The notes under the pieces: model-generated
Database searches by the model: none
Told to the model about the DNA's origin: nothing
Seen by the model: the letters and a program-made list of their open reading frames with translations, nothing else
Origin: Rhea pennata
Lineage: Eukaryota; Chordata; Aves; Rheiformes; Rheidae
Length of the DNA stretch: 64,000 bases
Assembly (NCBI RefSeq): GCF_028389875.1
Contig: NC_084665.1
Coordinates: 97,073,435-97,137,434, forward strand
Reading direction: 5' to 3'
Part shown: positions 49,601 to 60,080 of the stretch, piece after piece
Layout: every line of letters starts with the position of its first letter
How positions within the stretch are numbered: position 1 is the first letter of the stretch
Translations under genes and position numbers: made by a program

Positions 49601-50035
49601 CAGTTGGGGTTTTAAAATAAATACTCCATCAGCCTGGAATGGAGGATTTAACTAGGAATTCACTAGGCTGTGCTGACATCTTGTGGCAGCTTTTATAATT
49701 AAAAAAAATCTTTGAATTGTTTTTCATTTTAAGATGAGAAGAAATCACTTTATATAGTCTTCTTTCTCTTAGAGTGAGACAAGAAAAAGTTAGTCTGGCT
49801 GGCAGCTGTCCTTCTCCTACTGTCTTGCTTCTGACTCTTGGAAAAAAAACAATTTAAAATTACTGAGCATAATTTGGGTATTTTTGGCTAGTTTAAAAAA
49901 TGTATTCAGAAATTTAATTTCAGATTCTTTTGTGTGTGTCTTGTAGCAGTTGCATGGAAATGGAGCCTATTCTATTACTTTTCTTCAAAGTGCTGTAAGT
50001 TGGCTATCTGAAAAAAAGAAAATGAACAATATATA

Positions 50036-50856
50036 AAACTGGGACAAGTGGCTGGTACACCAGAGGGCCACGCAGAGGGACTTTGACAGGTTGGAGAAAT
50101 GGGCAGAGAGAAACCTCATGAGGTTCAACAAAGGAAAATGCAAAGTTCTGCCCCTGAGGAGGAATAATCCCCGGCACCAGGAGAGGCTGGAGAGCAGCTT
50201 GGCAGAAAAGAATCCTAGTGAACATGAAGCTGACCATAAGCCAGCAATGGGCCCTTGCAGCAAAGAAGGCCAAGAGTCTTCCTGGGCTGCATTAGAAGGA
50301 GTGTTGCCAGCAGATCAAGGAAAGTGATCCTTCCCATCTATTCAGTGCCGGTGAGGCCTCATCTGGAGTGCTGGGTCCAGTTCTGGGCTCTCTAGTACAA
50401 GAGACAGCTGGATATGTGGAGTAAGTTCAGCAAAGGGCTTCTAAGGTGGCGAAAGGACTGGAGCATTTGACTTATGAGGAAAGGCTGAGAGAGCTGGGAC
50501 TGTTTAGCCTGGAGAAGAACAGGCTGAGAGGGATCTTACCAATATGTGTGTGTATATCTGAAGGGAGTGTGTAAAGAAGACAGAGACGGATACTTCTCAG
50601 TGGTGCCCAGTGAGAGGATGAGAGTCAATGGGCACATCCTGAAACACAGGAAATTCCGTGTTTTCTTTACTGTGAAGGGTGACTGAGCACTGAAATAAGT
50701 TGCCCAAAGAGGTTGCAGAGTCTCTATCCTTAGAGATATTCAGAAGCCATCTGGACAAGGTCCTGGGCAACCTGCTCAAGATGATCCTACTTGAACAGTG
50801 GGATTAGACCAGATGATCTCCAGACATGCCTTCAAACTCAACTGTTCTGTGATTTT
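50036..50856 (+). mobile_element. CR1 LINE, 5'-truncated, older copy
   Basis: About 820 bases follow the CR1 consensus from 'aagtggctgg.acacc' through 'gaaacctcatgaggttcaac', 'gaccataagccagcaatgggccc', 'tatgaggaaaggctgagagagctgg' and 'agatgatctccaga' to the tail TGTTCTGTGATTTTTGTG. It extends about 290 bases further 5' than the 22.7-kb copy. Several stops, indels and about 15-20 percent apparent divergence break the ORF2 C-terminal frame. Non-functional, same orientation as the host transcript. Confidence 0.88.
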
Positions 50857-52849
50857 TGTGAGTTTTCTTTCTTGGAGGTCTAAGGTGCATATGGTTGCTA
50901 AAAGAGAGCCCTGAGATCCTTTCACTCTTTTAGGTATTCTCTATAAGATCCTGGGTTTCTTATATATATGAAGAGACAAAAAACAAAAAAAACCCAAAAC
51001 AACAAAAACCACCCAAATTGAGGATTTTGAGGGAAATGCTGCTTTATGTAGGAGAATAGAGGAAGTGAACAGTTCATAGGCTTCACAGCAGTCATGTATG
51101 GCTTTTCACTTTGCCCTTAGAAGGGTGGAGACATAAAAAATGGGAATGCAGTGGACTCTAGCTAAGCTCTAAGGGTACCTGCCACTTTGCCAGCTCCCTC
51201 CTACGTCCGCACCCCTATTCCTCGTTCAAATTCACATGTATTTTGTACTTTAGATGTTGCTTGTTGTTTTAGGGGGTGTGGGATATGTGCAAAAGGTAAT
51301 TTGGGATAAATCTCCAAATATAAAGACAATATAATCCTTCTGCAGGATTCCTCAGATCAAAGAAGGGTTTCAAATACGTTGAAGTTTTCCCTGAGAGTGC
51401 TGCATTTAGGAAGGAGATAAAGCACAAGTAATCTTTGCTACTTAAATGGGTCACTTCAAATGGATCAATTAGCCTATTTATAATCAAAGTAGATTTCTGT
51501 GTGTGCATGATGGATGAATTTTAAGAAAGGTTTTGGAGACCATTATGAACTTTCTTTATTTGTAAAAGATAGTATAAGATGGTGTACTGTGTAGATAGTG
51601 CCTCAATAATTCTACAAATGTTAAAATATCCATAACGTACAGTGAATCTTTTCCTCATTTTAATGGTGTGTCTGATGATTAGCAGAAAGAGAGAGGAATA
51701 AGTGTGGAAAGGAATGGGAAGTCAACTCTTTTTAATAGGCCTTAAAGGTGTTATAGCTTACCCACTATATATAACTTTCTCTCTTTACAAGCTGAGGGTA
51801 ATTTTTCTTGATCTTCAGGTCATCTTTGATTGAGTGATATAATCAAGTGTTTCTTGACTATAAGAAATATTCTGTAAAGTGAGTAGTAATTTGTGCATGT
51901 TGGTACCTGACTTATCATCACAAGAAAATGAATAACTTACTGAAAAGAGGCTACTGAATTAGGCTGGGATTTATTTTCAGTCCTTTGCTCTTATTGTTAT
52001 GAAATAAAAGCAAATGAATGATTGCAGTCCCTTTATAGCATGGCCTGTATTGTGCAATTTGGAATTTCTTCCTTCCAGGTGACTGTGGTATACTGCTTCA
52101 ACTGTTTTTTGCGGGGGGAGATTGGTTTGTTGTTGTTGTTGTACTACGTTGTTCTGGCTGCTGCTTCCTTCATAACTGATGTGATATGTAGTCAAATCCA
52201 CTGAGTGTAGGATAGTAAAGCAAAGGGAAAGATCAAGGTAAGGAGGACAGATTCCAGGGTCACACAAATACTGTTTCATTAACACCATGCCCCTTTGAGG
52301 TCTTAGGAAAAGGCTTAATTGGAGCAGTTTTTCACTGTTGTGATGACTTTGCTGAAATCATGGTTGTATATATGGCCGTCTGTACGGGCACTACCTTCCC
52401 TTAACTCTAGCAGGCCTGTGAGAGTGGATTGGGATTTCCTGCATACTGTGACTTTGCTTTTTGATCTCAGCACTTTCTCACGTTGTAGATGTTACTGCTG
52501 TTCACATTATCAAAGTACTATTCGACCTGAGCAGGCACAGACCTGCTTGTTTAAAGGCCATCGACCTCTTTGCCATCTTAACGCTGCTTCTCATCACAAA
52601 AACAGAGACGGCTTTGCTGATTTATCTGCTGTTAATTTTAAAATATATACATGATACAAAATTTGAATAGGTGTCTAGAACTCTATGTATCTGGAAATTC
52701 TACCTCTTTCTGCTTGCTTCAGTCCTTTGAGGGTAAAGTTGAAGAATGAGCAATATTGAGCTTTTCATTAAAACTCTTTGCTAAATTTGCTGCTGCCTTT
52801 CCACCTATAATGCAAAATGCTGATAAGACTGCACTAGTTACTGTCAGTT

Positions 52850-52871
52850 AACTGGCAAGTTATTGCCAGTT
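52850..52871. repeat. Perfect 9-bp inverted repeat with 4-base loop
   Basis: AACTGGCAA (52850-52858), GTTA, TTGCCAGTT (52863-52871). Small exact hairpin; no function assigned. Confidence 0.8.
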
Positions 52872-54439
52872 GGATTCCAGTTCTTGGATGTTCAGAGATG
52901 CTGGAAATTCTGTCTTTTTGACAGTAGGAGCTACTACTATTTTGAAACCAAGTGAAATATTTAATATTTCAGAACTCAGGTACAGAGTTGTAGCCTAGCC
53001 CTGTGCAGGACTTGCTGGCAAATCACCTACTTTATTCCTTCTCAAAAACATATAAAAGGCCATGCTTTGTCAGGACAGCTGTGTCTTTTGCTGCTATCTG
53101 GATACCTAGAAATAGATGAGGAACTGTGCCTAGCAAATGGTAGGCATCTATCTCAGCAAAGGGACATGGTGTACTTTCTTTCTGCTCTTCCTCAACTATC
53201 TCACTTTAGAAGCATCATTCAGACTTCAGAGATATTGGATAAAATATAATAGTCATCTGAAATGACTTAGAAATCAAAGGCAGTCAATGGGGTAGCGATA
53301 AAAATACCAGACTTGTGCTTAAAGTAATCATTTAATTGCTGTCATGTTCCCCTGTCACTTGCTTTGAATGTTAAGTCTTTTAGCATAGGAATTGCTATGT
53401 TATGTATAAATGCAGTGCTTATCAGAAAACTTCCTTATATTGTTTGAGATTGCTAAGAATATTCCAAGGAGGAGAAATATCTGGTGGGAAGCATATCTGA
53501 AATATCTATGCAGAACTGACTTTTGAAATCCTAAGTCATTCATTTAAACTTTGAAGCTAAAGAATATTTTTTAAATCTTGAAATGGATTGCTGTATATAT
53601 TATTTAGTTTTATTCTGATTTTTCTTGTTCTGGTTGTTTCTCTTCTATCTCTTTCAATATTTCCTTTTCATTGCATCATTGGCCTTGGTATGTTTTCTTC
53701 CTCTGTGTGCTGACAGCATGCTGCCTTTTATTGCACTCTCTCTCATAAATTTTCTTAGATATGAAGCTAATGGCTCTAATACTTCATGGGTATATTTTGA
53801 AAGTAAGATTCTTTGCTGCTGTAGAAAAAACAAAACAGATGTTTTCTTTTTCTACTATTTCCTCTTGCAAGCGAGTACAATATACATACTTCTTATTTTT
53901 CATGTTCTTTTGTCTTATTGCCATATTGCATTACTGTTTTTAAAAAAAGTAAACTTTTTTTGTTTCCATGTATTTTCACTGTATTAAACTTGGGAAAACT
54001 TCTTTAGTGCTAAAGGATCTAACATAGGTTAACATTTTCAAAGCCAGTTGTCTGACTTATAAGCATCAAACTTTGAATTGTACATGGAAAATAAAATAAA
54101 TAGAAAGAAATTCTAACCAACAGTAATAAGAAGTGTAAGTCAAGGTGATACCATGATCAATCACTTGAATAATATGTAAATAAAATTTTCATCATAGTCT
54201 TTGATCAAAATAGGATCTGTTAACAGTCAAAATACCAGATGCTTGTCTGCCATCACTTCAGAGTAGCACAGTAATTTCAGTGAGAAACTACTGCAGCATT
54301 ATTTTTCATCTCTCTCTCATAAAAGGTTGAAAGCCCTTTTGGAAATCATACTTAGCTGAAAATATTGGATGAGAAATGTAAAGTATATAGCAATTGTTCG
54401 CCTGGAACCTTGAAGTTGGTCCTTCTTCCAGCAGGTACT

Positions 54440-54490
54440 TGCACCAGATGACCTCTTGTGGTCTGTTCAAACCTAAATTATGATATGATT
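54440..54490 (+). mobile_element. Degenerate CR1 3' tail
   Basis: 'accagatgacctcttgtggtc' followed by 'caaacctaaatta' and 'tgatatgatt' mirrors the CR1 end (gatgacctccagaggtccc, ccaacctaaatta, ttctatgattct). Only the last about 50 bases are recognisable. Confidence 0.6.
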
Positions 54491-55512
54491 TATTTCTTTT
54501 CTTGCACTGAGGGTGCAGCTCTGTGAAATTATTTGTAGGCTTTGCATCCTTTTATTTTTTGTGCTGATTTGTTGTTCGGCCAACACTAGGCTATTCTGTC
54601 TCTTGTAATGTTATTTGACACTCGGTAGTTTGGCTTTCTGGTTAAAGAACGATTTCTCTCTTCCACTGTATGTCTTAGAAATACCCGACTTATGGCCCTA
54701 GTGAATACTTAAAATGAATCTGCTGAGTTCAGATCTACAGAGCAGGCTCTTTGGCTACTAGTTGCAAAATGTATTCATCACAGTCAATTTGAGAAGGAAA
54801 CTTTTTAATTCTTGCAGGTCCTTGGACACAAGACTTTTGCCTTCTGCCTCACAGTTCATTTTATTTTGCAGCAGACTGGAAGCTGAAGGTGATCAAAACC
54901 TTCAGATTTATTTGAACTTTTTAGACTTCTTCAAATCTGTAGGCCTTCTTATGAATAGTAAAGTGGGGCGTGTTATTACAGCGTTCTGTTCTTCTGCTGC
55001 TATTGTTCTCTGTCTTGACCAAAGCCAACAGGGATTTTTTGTGACTGCAAGAACTGTGCTCTTAGATGCTGCATGGCCTGATTTGCAGAAGTGCTGGGAT
55101 GAGATGCAGGTAATGGCAGAGGAGAAAATTGTATAAAAACAGTAACTTCAGTCCAACTAAAACATACTTTATGCCCAAAGGTAAGCTGTTTCTTCAGAAA
55201 GCTGTCCAATATACTCTGCTATAAATAGCTTGGTGAGAATAATGCAAGGAACAATACTAGGATGAGAACAACCTTTCTATGGAATAAGCAATTAGATAAA
55301 GCTACTCTGTCTTTTCGATAGAAGATTAATTTTACTTCAGATAGGTTGATGTGAATCTATAAGACCATCCAAGTCCCCAGTTACTTGTACTTTTGGGGGA
55401 GGGGGAGATCGATTTTTTTAAAAAAAAAAAAAACCAAAGCATAGACTACGAATAACCTTGTCCTGAAGGGTTTTTTGTGGTGTTCTACAACCTGCTTAAG
55501 CAGAATCTTTTC

Positions 55513-55544
55513 TTTTTTTTTTTTTTTTTTTTTTTTTTTCCCCC
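55513..55544. repeat. T27 run followed by C5
   Basis: A long uninterrupted T tract followed by CCCCC. Low-complexity DNA about 0.9 kb upstream of miR-30c-2. Confidence 0.88.
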
Positions 55545-55989
55545 GTTTAAAGATTTTGGCTTTTATCCCGTGTGAGTAATAAACTTCATTATGTATCTTC
55601 AGGTTCTCTTGTTTTGTTTCCCAACCACCACCACTCCTTTCGCTGCAGAGGTGATGTATTTAAAACTGACTTCTTAAGGAGTTTCTGAGAGGAATGTATC
55701 TCCTGAAACATTTCTATACCACTGTTACAATTATCTGTTGTTTAACTGGACTCCTAAATTTACTAATCTGTATCTTGAAAAGTACTTGTTTTCTCAAACT
55801 GTTCAAAGGCATCCGAGAACCATCATTCCTCTAACAATTAGAAATAAGCCAGATACAGTACATACTTCTGTAAGCCAGCACTCTAGGACATTGCTTTTAA
55901 ACTGTGTTAAAAGTTTTCAGTCCCATGGAAAAATCGTATCATAGTTTTTACCTGTGGAATGCAGATTAAAAAAAATAAGGACAAAGTTG

Positions 55990-56041
55990 TTTTTTTTTTG
56001 GGGGGGGGGGTGTTTGTTTTTTTTTTTTTTTTTTTTTTTTT
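55990..56041. repeat. T10-G11-TGTTTG-T25 homopolymer block
   Basis: T 55990-55999, G 56000-56010, a TGTTTG spacer, then T 56017-56041. The block ends 48 bases before a possible splice acceptor and may add to its pyrimidine-rich upstream context. Confidence 0.88.
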
Positions 56042-56089
56042 GGTGAATGTGTTTATGTGCACTTATGGTGAATTTTCTCTTGTTTGCAG

Positions 56090-56125
56090 GCACAGCTTCA
56101 TCAAGAGATTCAGGAATACTTTGGG
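56090..56125 (+). ncRNA. Candidate 36-nt exon of the host transcript
   Basis: A good acceptor (TTTTCTCTTGTTTGCAG, ending 56089) is followed after exactly 36 bases by a consensus donor GTGAGT (56126-56131). The interval is open in one frame and reads AQLHQEIQEYFG, which I do not recognise. It lies 279 bases upstream of the start of miR-30c-5p. It may be a small exon of the non-coding host RNA, or a chance pairing of splice-like signals. No transcript evidence can be seen from sequence alone. Confidence 0.3.
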
Positions 56126-56396
56126 GTGAGTTGGCAGGAACCCTTGCAATACAATTTTGGCAATAATAGTGGCTGTCATCCAGAGATGTTGAAGCTAAAC
56201 TTTCTTGTGTACTTCCTTCTTCCACCTCTCCACATGTGCACAAAGGACTTAACATTGTTTAGAATTCATATGGTATAAAATAATCATGGATATGCTTTTT
56301 ATCCCTTGACTTGATGTCTGCATGTTTCCTGTAGTCAGCGATGAAATCTGTCCTAAGTCTGCTGGCATTTGATCTGTTTTCAAAAACTCTGAGTGA

Positions 56397-56484
56397 CAGG
56401 TACTGTAAACATCCTACACTCTCAGCTGTGGAAGCTAAGAAAGCTGGGAGAAGGCTGTTTACTCTCCCTGCCTTGGAAATCATC
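56397..56484 (+). ncRNA. MIR30C2: mir-30c-2 precursor hairpin (pri-miRNA core)
   Basis: The 5' arm at 56404-56426 is identical to miR-30c-5p, with seed GTAAACA and the diagnostic CTACACTCTCAGC half. The 3' arm at 56444-56465 matches miR-30c-2-3p (seed TGGGAGA), which separates it from mir-30c-1. The hairpin core spans about 56397-56470, closing with CAGG/CCTG. A CNNC motif (CATC, 56481-56484) lies 16 bases past the 3p end, and an apical UGUG follows the 5p arm at 56428-56431. The product shares its seed, and hence most targets, with miR-30a made from the same strand 26.2 kb upstream. The terminal loop (GTGGAAGCTAAGAA) differs by two bases from the human loop as I remember it. Confidence 0.98.
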
Positions 56485-59400
56485 TGGATGGACAAGAATC
56501 TGGATAGAATATTGTGAACTCCATGTTGACTTTATTTCTGACAACCTGTATTTCGTATTTTACTTTATGATATCAGTAAGCATATAATAACATAGTGTGC
56601 CATCAGTGTCTGATATTCTGACTGAGATTCTAACCCCATAATAAAAAAGAGCTGTACTTATAAACATGCTTCAGCTGCATTGCTAGTTTGAGGAAACCTA
56701 GCAGCAGTAACATATTCTAGTATTTTCAACCTTAAATAGTGGTGTTCTATACAGTAGTCCAAAAATAATCTAAAACAGATCTATTGTGCTCTGTTCATAA
56801 GTGCTAGTAAGTACAAGTTACAGGAAAGTCATCCTTAGGTTCACACATCAGCAATGTATTTAAATAAAATCATCCTTAAATGTTTAGTTCTTGTATTCTA
56901 AGATTCACTTAATTCATGTTTTCCTGCTCAGAAGAGTTAGAAACAGAGATCAAAAGGAAAAAAAAAAAAAAAATTCTAGAGGACTTCAGCTTTCAGTTCC
57001 TGTTATTGAGTAGACAAAGCTGAGATGTCAACGCTAATCAGCTTTGTCTCTAAATTAACTGAATTAAGAGATATAAATGTATTTAGCTTACACTTCCTAC
57101 TTGCTTTTCTCTGCCATCTGCCATCCCTCCACATTGTATTATTCTTTGTAATCTGTTCTGACAACCCATCTTTTTCTCTTCCTCCTTATGTTTTTTTTCA
57201 TTATATTTGTTATTGGCTAAATAGGGCTTCTCATTTTAAATTTGGAATAAAATGGGAGTGGAAAAAAAAGCCCTTTAACTCTAATATCCTGCTGGCATGG
57301 TCTAAATCCTCATGAAATGGAGTTTTGCAGCTGCTTTTAAGCAGAGCAGTGATTTTGCAGAAGGGGATACCTTTTGAGCTCTCTAAGAATTTTTTCATTC
57401 AGTTGAATTCCAAAATCACCTTTTAGCTCCTTTTGTGATACCATTCTCATTTTAGATCCTGCTGTCTCAGCTTTACTAAACGTAATTAAACATAAGCCTT
57501 TGAAGTAAAAACTGCCCTGAAGCATTTAAATATCAGGATTTGGAAAGCGATAGGATGGGGAAGACAATATGAGAATTGTAGAAGATCATGTGAGGATATG
57601 AAGTACTACTACTCTTACAAAAGGAGCTAAAAAGAATTCACACTGTTAGCCCTACCTCCCCCCCATTAATTACTGGAAGTAATAACTTATTTTTCAGGTT
57701 ATAGTTTGTGTTTCTTTTCAACAAAGGAATTGGAGAGGAAGACAGAGTGGGCATGGTTCATGTAGGCAAGGATTAAGTTATGAATAAAAATAGGTTGAAG
57801 TCTAGCTGTGAAGCAATAAACGTGAGTACTTCAGGTTTGAAGGCTTTTTTAACTTATGATTTATGGATTGATATTCAAAATAACGCAGAGTTAGTCTTCT
57901 AAAATCTTTGCTGTAAGAAGGCATTAGCCACTCAGGCTAGTCAGATGAGAGTATAGGATTTCCTAACATGCCTCGTCCCTTCACGGAAAGATATCTCCAA
58001 GGTTGATGGAGCACAGAGTTAATATCTTCCACTGTACAGTGGTACTGATCGTAGGCTTGAATGTTTACTTAAACAGTGAGCTAGTTCAGCAGCTTGGCCT
58101 AACTGAAAATTAAACTAACAAAAGCTGTCTTTTTATCTGGACTAGCTGAGTAAAAGCTTAGTGCACTATTATGCTTTTTGTGAGCCTGTAGCCTAAAATA
58201 CTAGTGCAAATGCTAATTCCTTTGCCTATGGCCACTTTTCTGAAGAACTAGAACAGGCTTTATTCTAAATTAATTCCTAGCATAATAAAAAGGTGAAATT
58301 ACAGGGTTTGGCATATTTGTTACTGCTATTAAATTCTACTTATGCCATTTCAAAGAAATTACAAACATGGTGCTATAATGCATTCAGGGAAGAGTTGTTT
58401 TAAGCAAAAATTTTGTTTTATCGGAAGCCATTCATGCTTACATCTCTCTCTTTGAAAGATCTGTATATAAAGTTCAAACTGTAAATTGTGGTAGTAATAG
58501 GGAGCTACCAATAACTTCGCTACCTCCTGACCTTTAGTTGTAAGGGTATTCTCTGAAGTACTTGCACCAGACTGAGCACTGTATAAGTTACGTTATATAT
58601 TACTAGGGATTCTCTCCCCCACAGCCTGTAGCACTCACCAAGCCAAAGGCAAACATTACGTCTCTTTCTTTTGTTAATCTCAGACTTCAAAGAGTTTAGG
58701 ATTCTTTTCAGACTATCAATAACTGAAGAACTTTCCTGTTGTGGAAAAACACATATGGGGCTTTTACAAAAGCTAGTTGCCAATAATGAGTTTTGGATTG
58801 AATCCATAGAGAGGTAAATCTGGATAACTACCGCAGCAACTTAATCTGTGGGAAATCTTTGATTGTAGGCATGGGTTTTTTTGTTGAATTTTTTGGGGAT
58901 TTTTTTTTTTTGTTTGTTTTTATTAAGGCATAGTTCTGCCAAGATGCAAAACTGACTTGCTCCAAGTGATTCTTGGCATTGTCCCGGACAATGTAATTCC
59001 TACATGTTAAATGCAGTCTGTTGCACTGATTTTTGAAATGAGGAAGAGGATAGTTGTTGCTTATCATGTCTCCTCATTGGTAAATTTAGGAGTTTGGACA
59101 AAGAAAATTACAGCACTGTACGGTGTTAAGGAAACTTAGCACATAAATGAAGAATAGAATGTATGTTGAGGGAGGGGTTAAGAAAAAGCTAGATTTTTGA
59201 CTGTATAATGTCCAAAATGTCCTTTTGGATAATTGTCTTACATCCAGTTTTGATAGTGCAGGGAGCAACTGTGGGAAGAAAGAGTGCTTGTGAGTCCTTG
59301 TTTGTTGTTTGGAGATTGTAGCCTGACCTTGAGGTTTACAAATGAAATATTAGCAAAGCACTCTATAAAAAAAAAATTTCAAAGAGCTGCTAGTGAGGGA

Positions 59401-59925
59401 AAAGAGAGGTGAAGGGGGAAGAGAATGCTGGCTAATTTATCATTCAAAGGGGGGTTGGGGGGAGATAATATTCTGTTGACTTTAGTAGTATAAACACATT
59501 CTTGATGTTACAGTGAAAGACAGCAGCAATTATCCTTGATGCTTATGCAGAAGTCATATTTTTTATGCTCTGAATTGTATTGTCAGTGATTCTAATTCTG
59601 TGCATGAGAATTTACAGGCCTATGACAGCTATTATACTTTGAAGACCTCTGTCTAAATTGAAGAAAAAAAGTTTGCTTTGAATCAAAAAAGGTGGAGAAA
59701 AAATCCAGAGTATGTAGACTTCAGTCATAACTGAAGCTGTAAGTGCCCATGAAGTAAGAGAGTGGATTCTAACCAGATTTGATATTTGTGTGCTGTAATT
59801 GAGATAAGACAAAAAGATCAAGGTAAAATTAAAATGTGTAAAAGCAACTTTCTTTGTGTAAGATGCAAGCAAATGTGAAACATGTGTAATATAAATATTA
59901 TGGATTCATATCAAAAAATAGTGGA
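56485..59925 (+). other. Downstream of miR-30c-2; no gene recognised
   Basis: AT-rich DNA with an A16 run near 56958 and scattered AATAAA-type hexamers. None can be picked as the host-transcript polyadenylation site without RNA data. From memory, the next human gene in this direction is OGFRL1, convergent and tens of kilobases further on; nothing of it is seen here. Confidence 0.5.
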
Positions 59926-60080
59926 CACCTCTGGAGATCGCCTGGTCCAACCTCCCTGTCAAGCGGCGTCACCTAGAGCAGGTTATCCAGGACCATATCC
60001 AGACAACTTTTGAATATCTCCAAGGATGGAGACTCCACAACCCCATCTGGGCAAGCAGTATCCAAATACTTCCAACACTT
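59926..60080 (-). mobile_element. CR1 LINE 3'-end fragment, reverse orientation
   Basis: 'acctctggagatcgcctggtcc', 'cacctagagcaggttatccagg', 'ttttgaatatctccaagga' and 'ggagactccacaacccc' are the reverse complement of the last about 150 bases of CR1. It is the only clear CR1 copy here opposite to the host transcript, apart from the fossil at 5.2 kb. Confidence 0.85.

Larger units (their letters stand above)
30265..56089 (+). other. Inter-miRNA interval, putative intronic host-gene DNA
   Basis: About 26 kb of AT-rich DNA between the two hairpins. It contains one long CR1 (50 kb), an old CR1 tail (54.4 kb), long homopolymers and small inverted repeats. Open frames reach about 150 codons, but only with random-looking composition and on both strands. 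No protein-coding exon could be supported. Any further exons of the host RNA would need transcript data to place. Confidence 0.55.
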
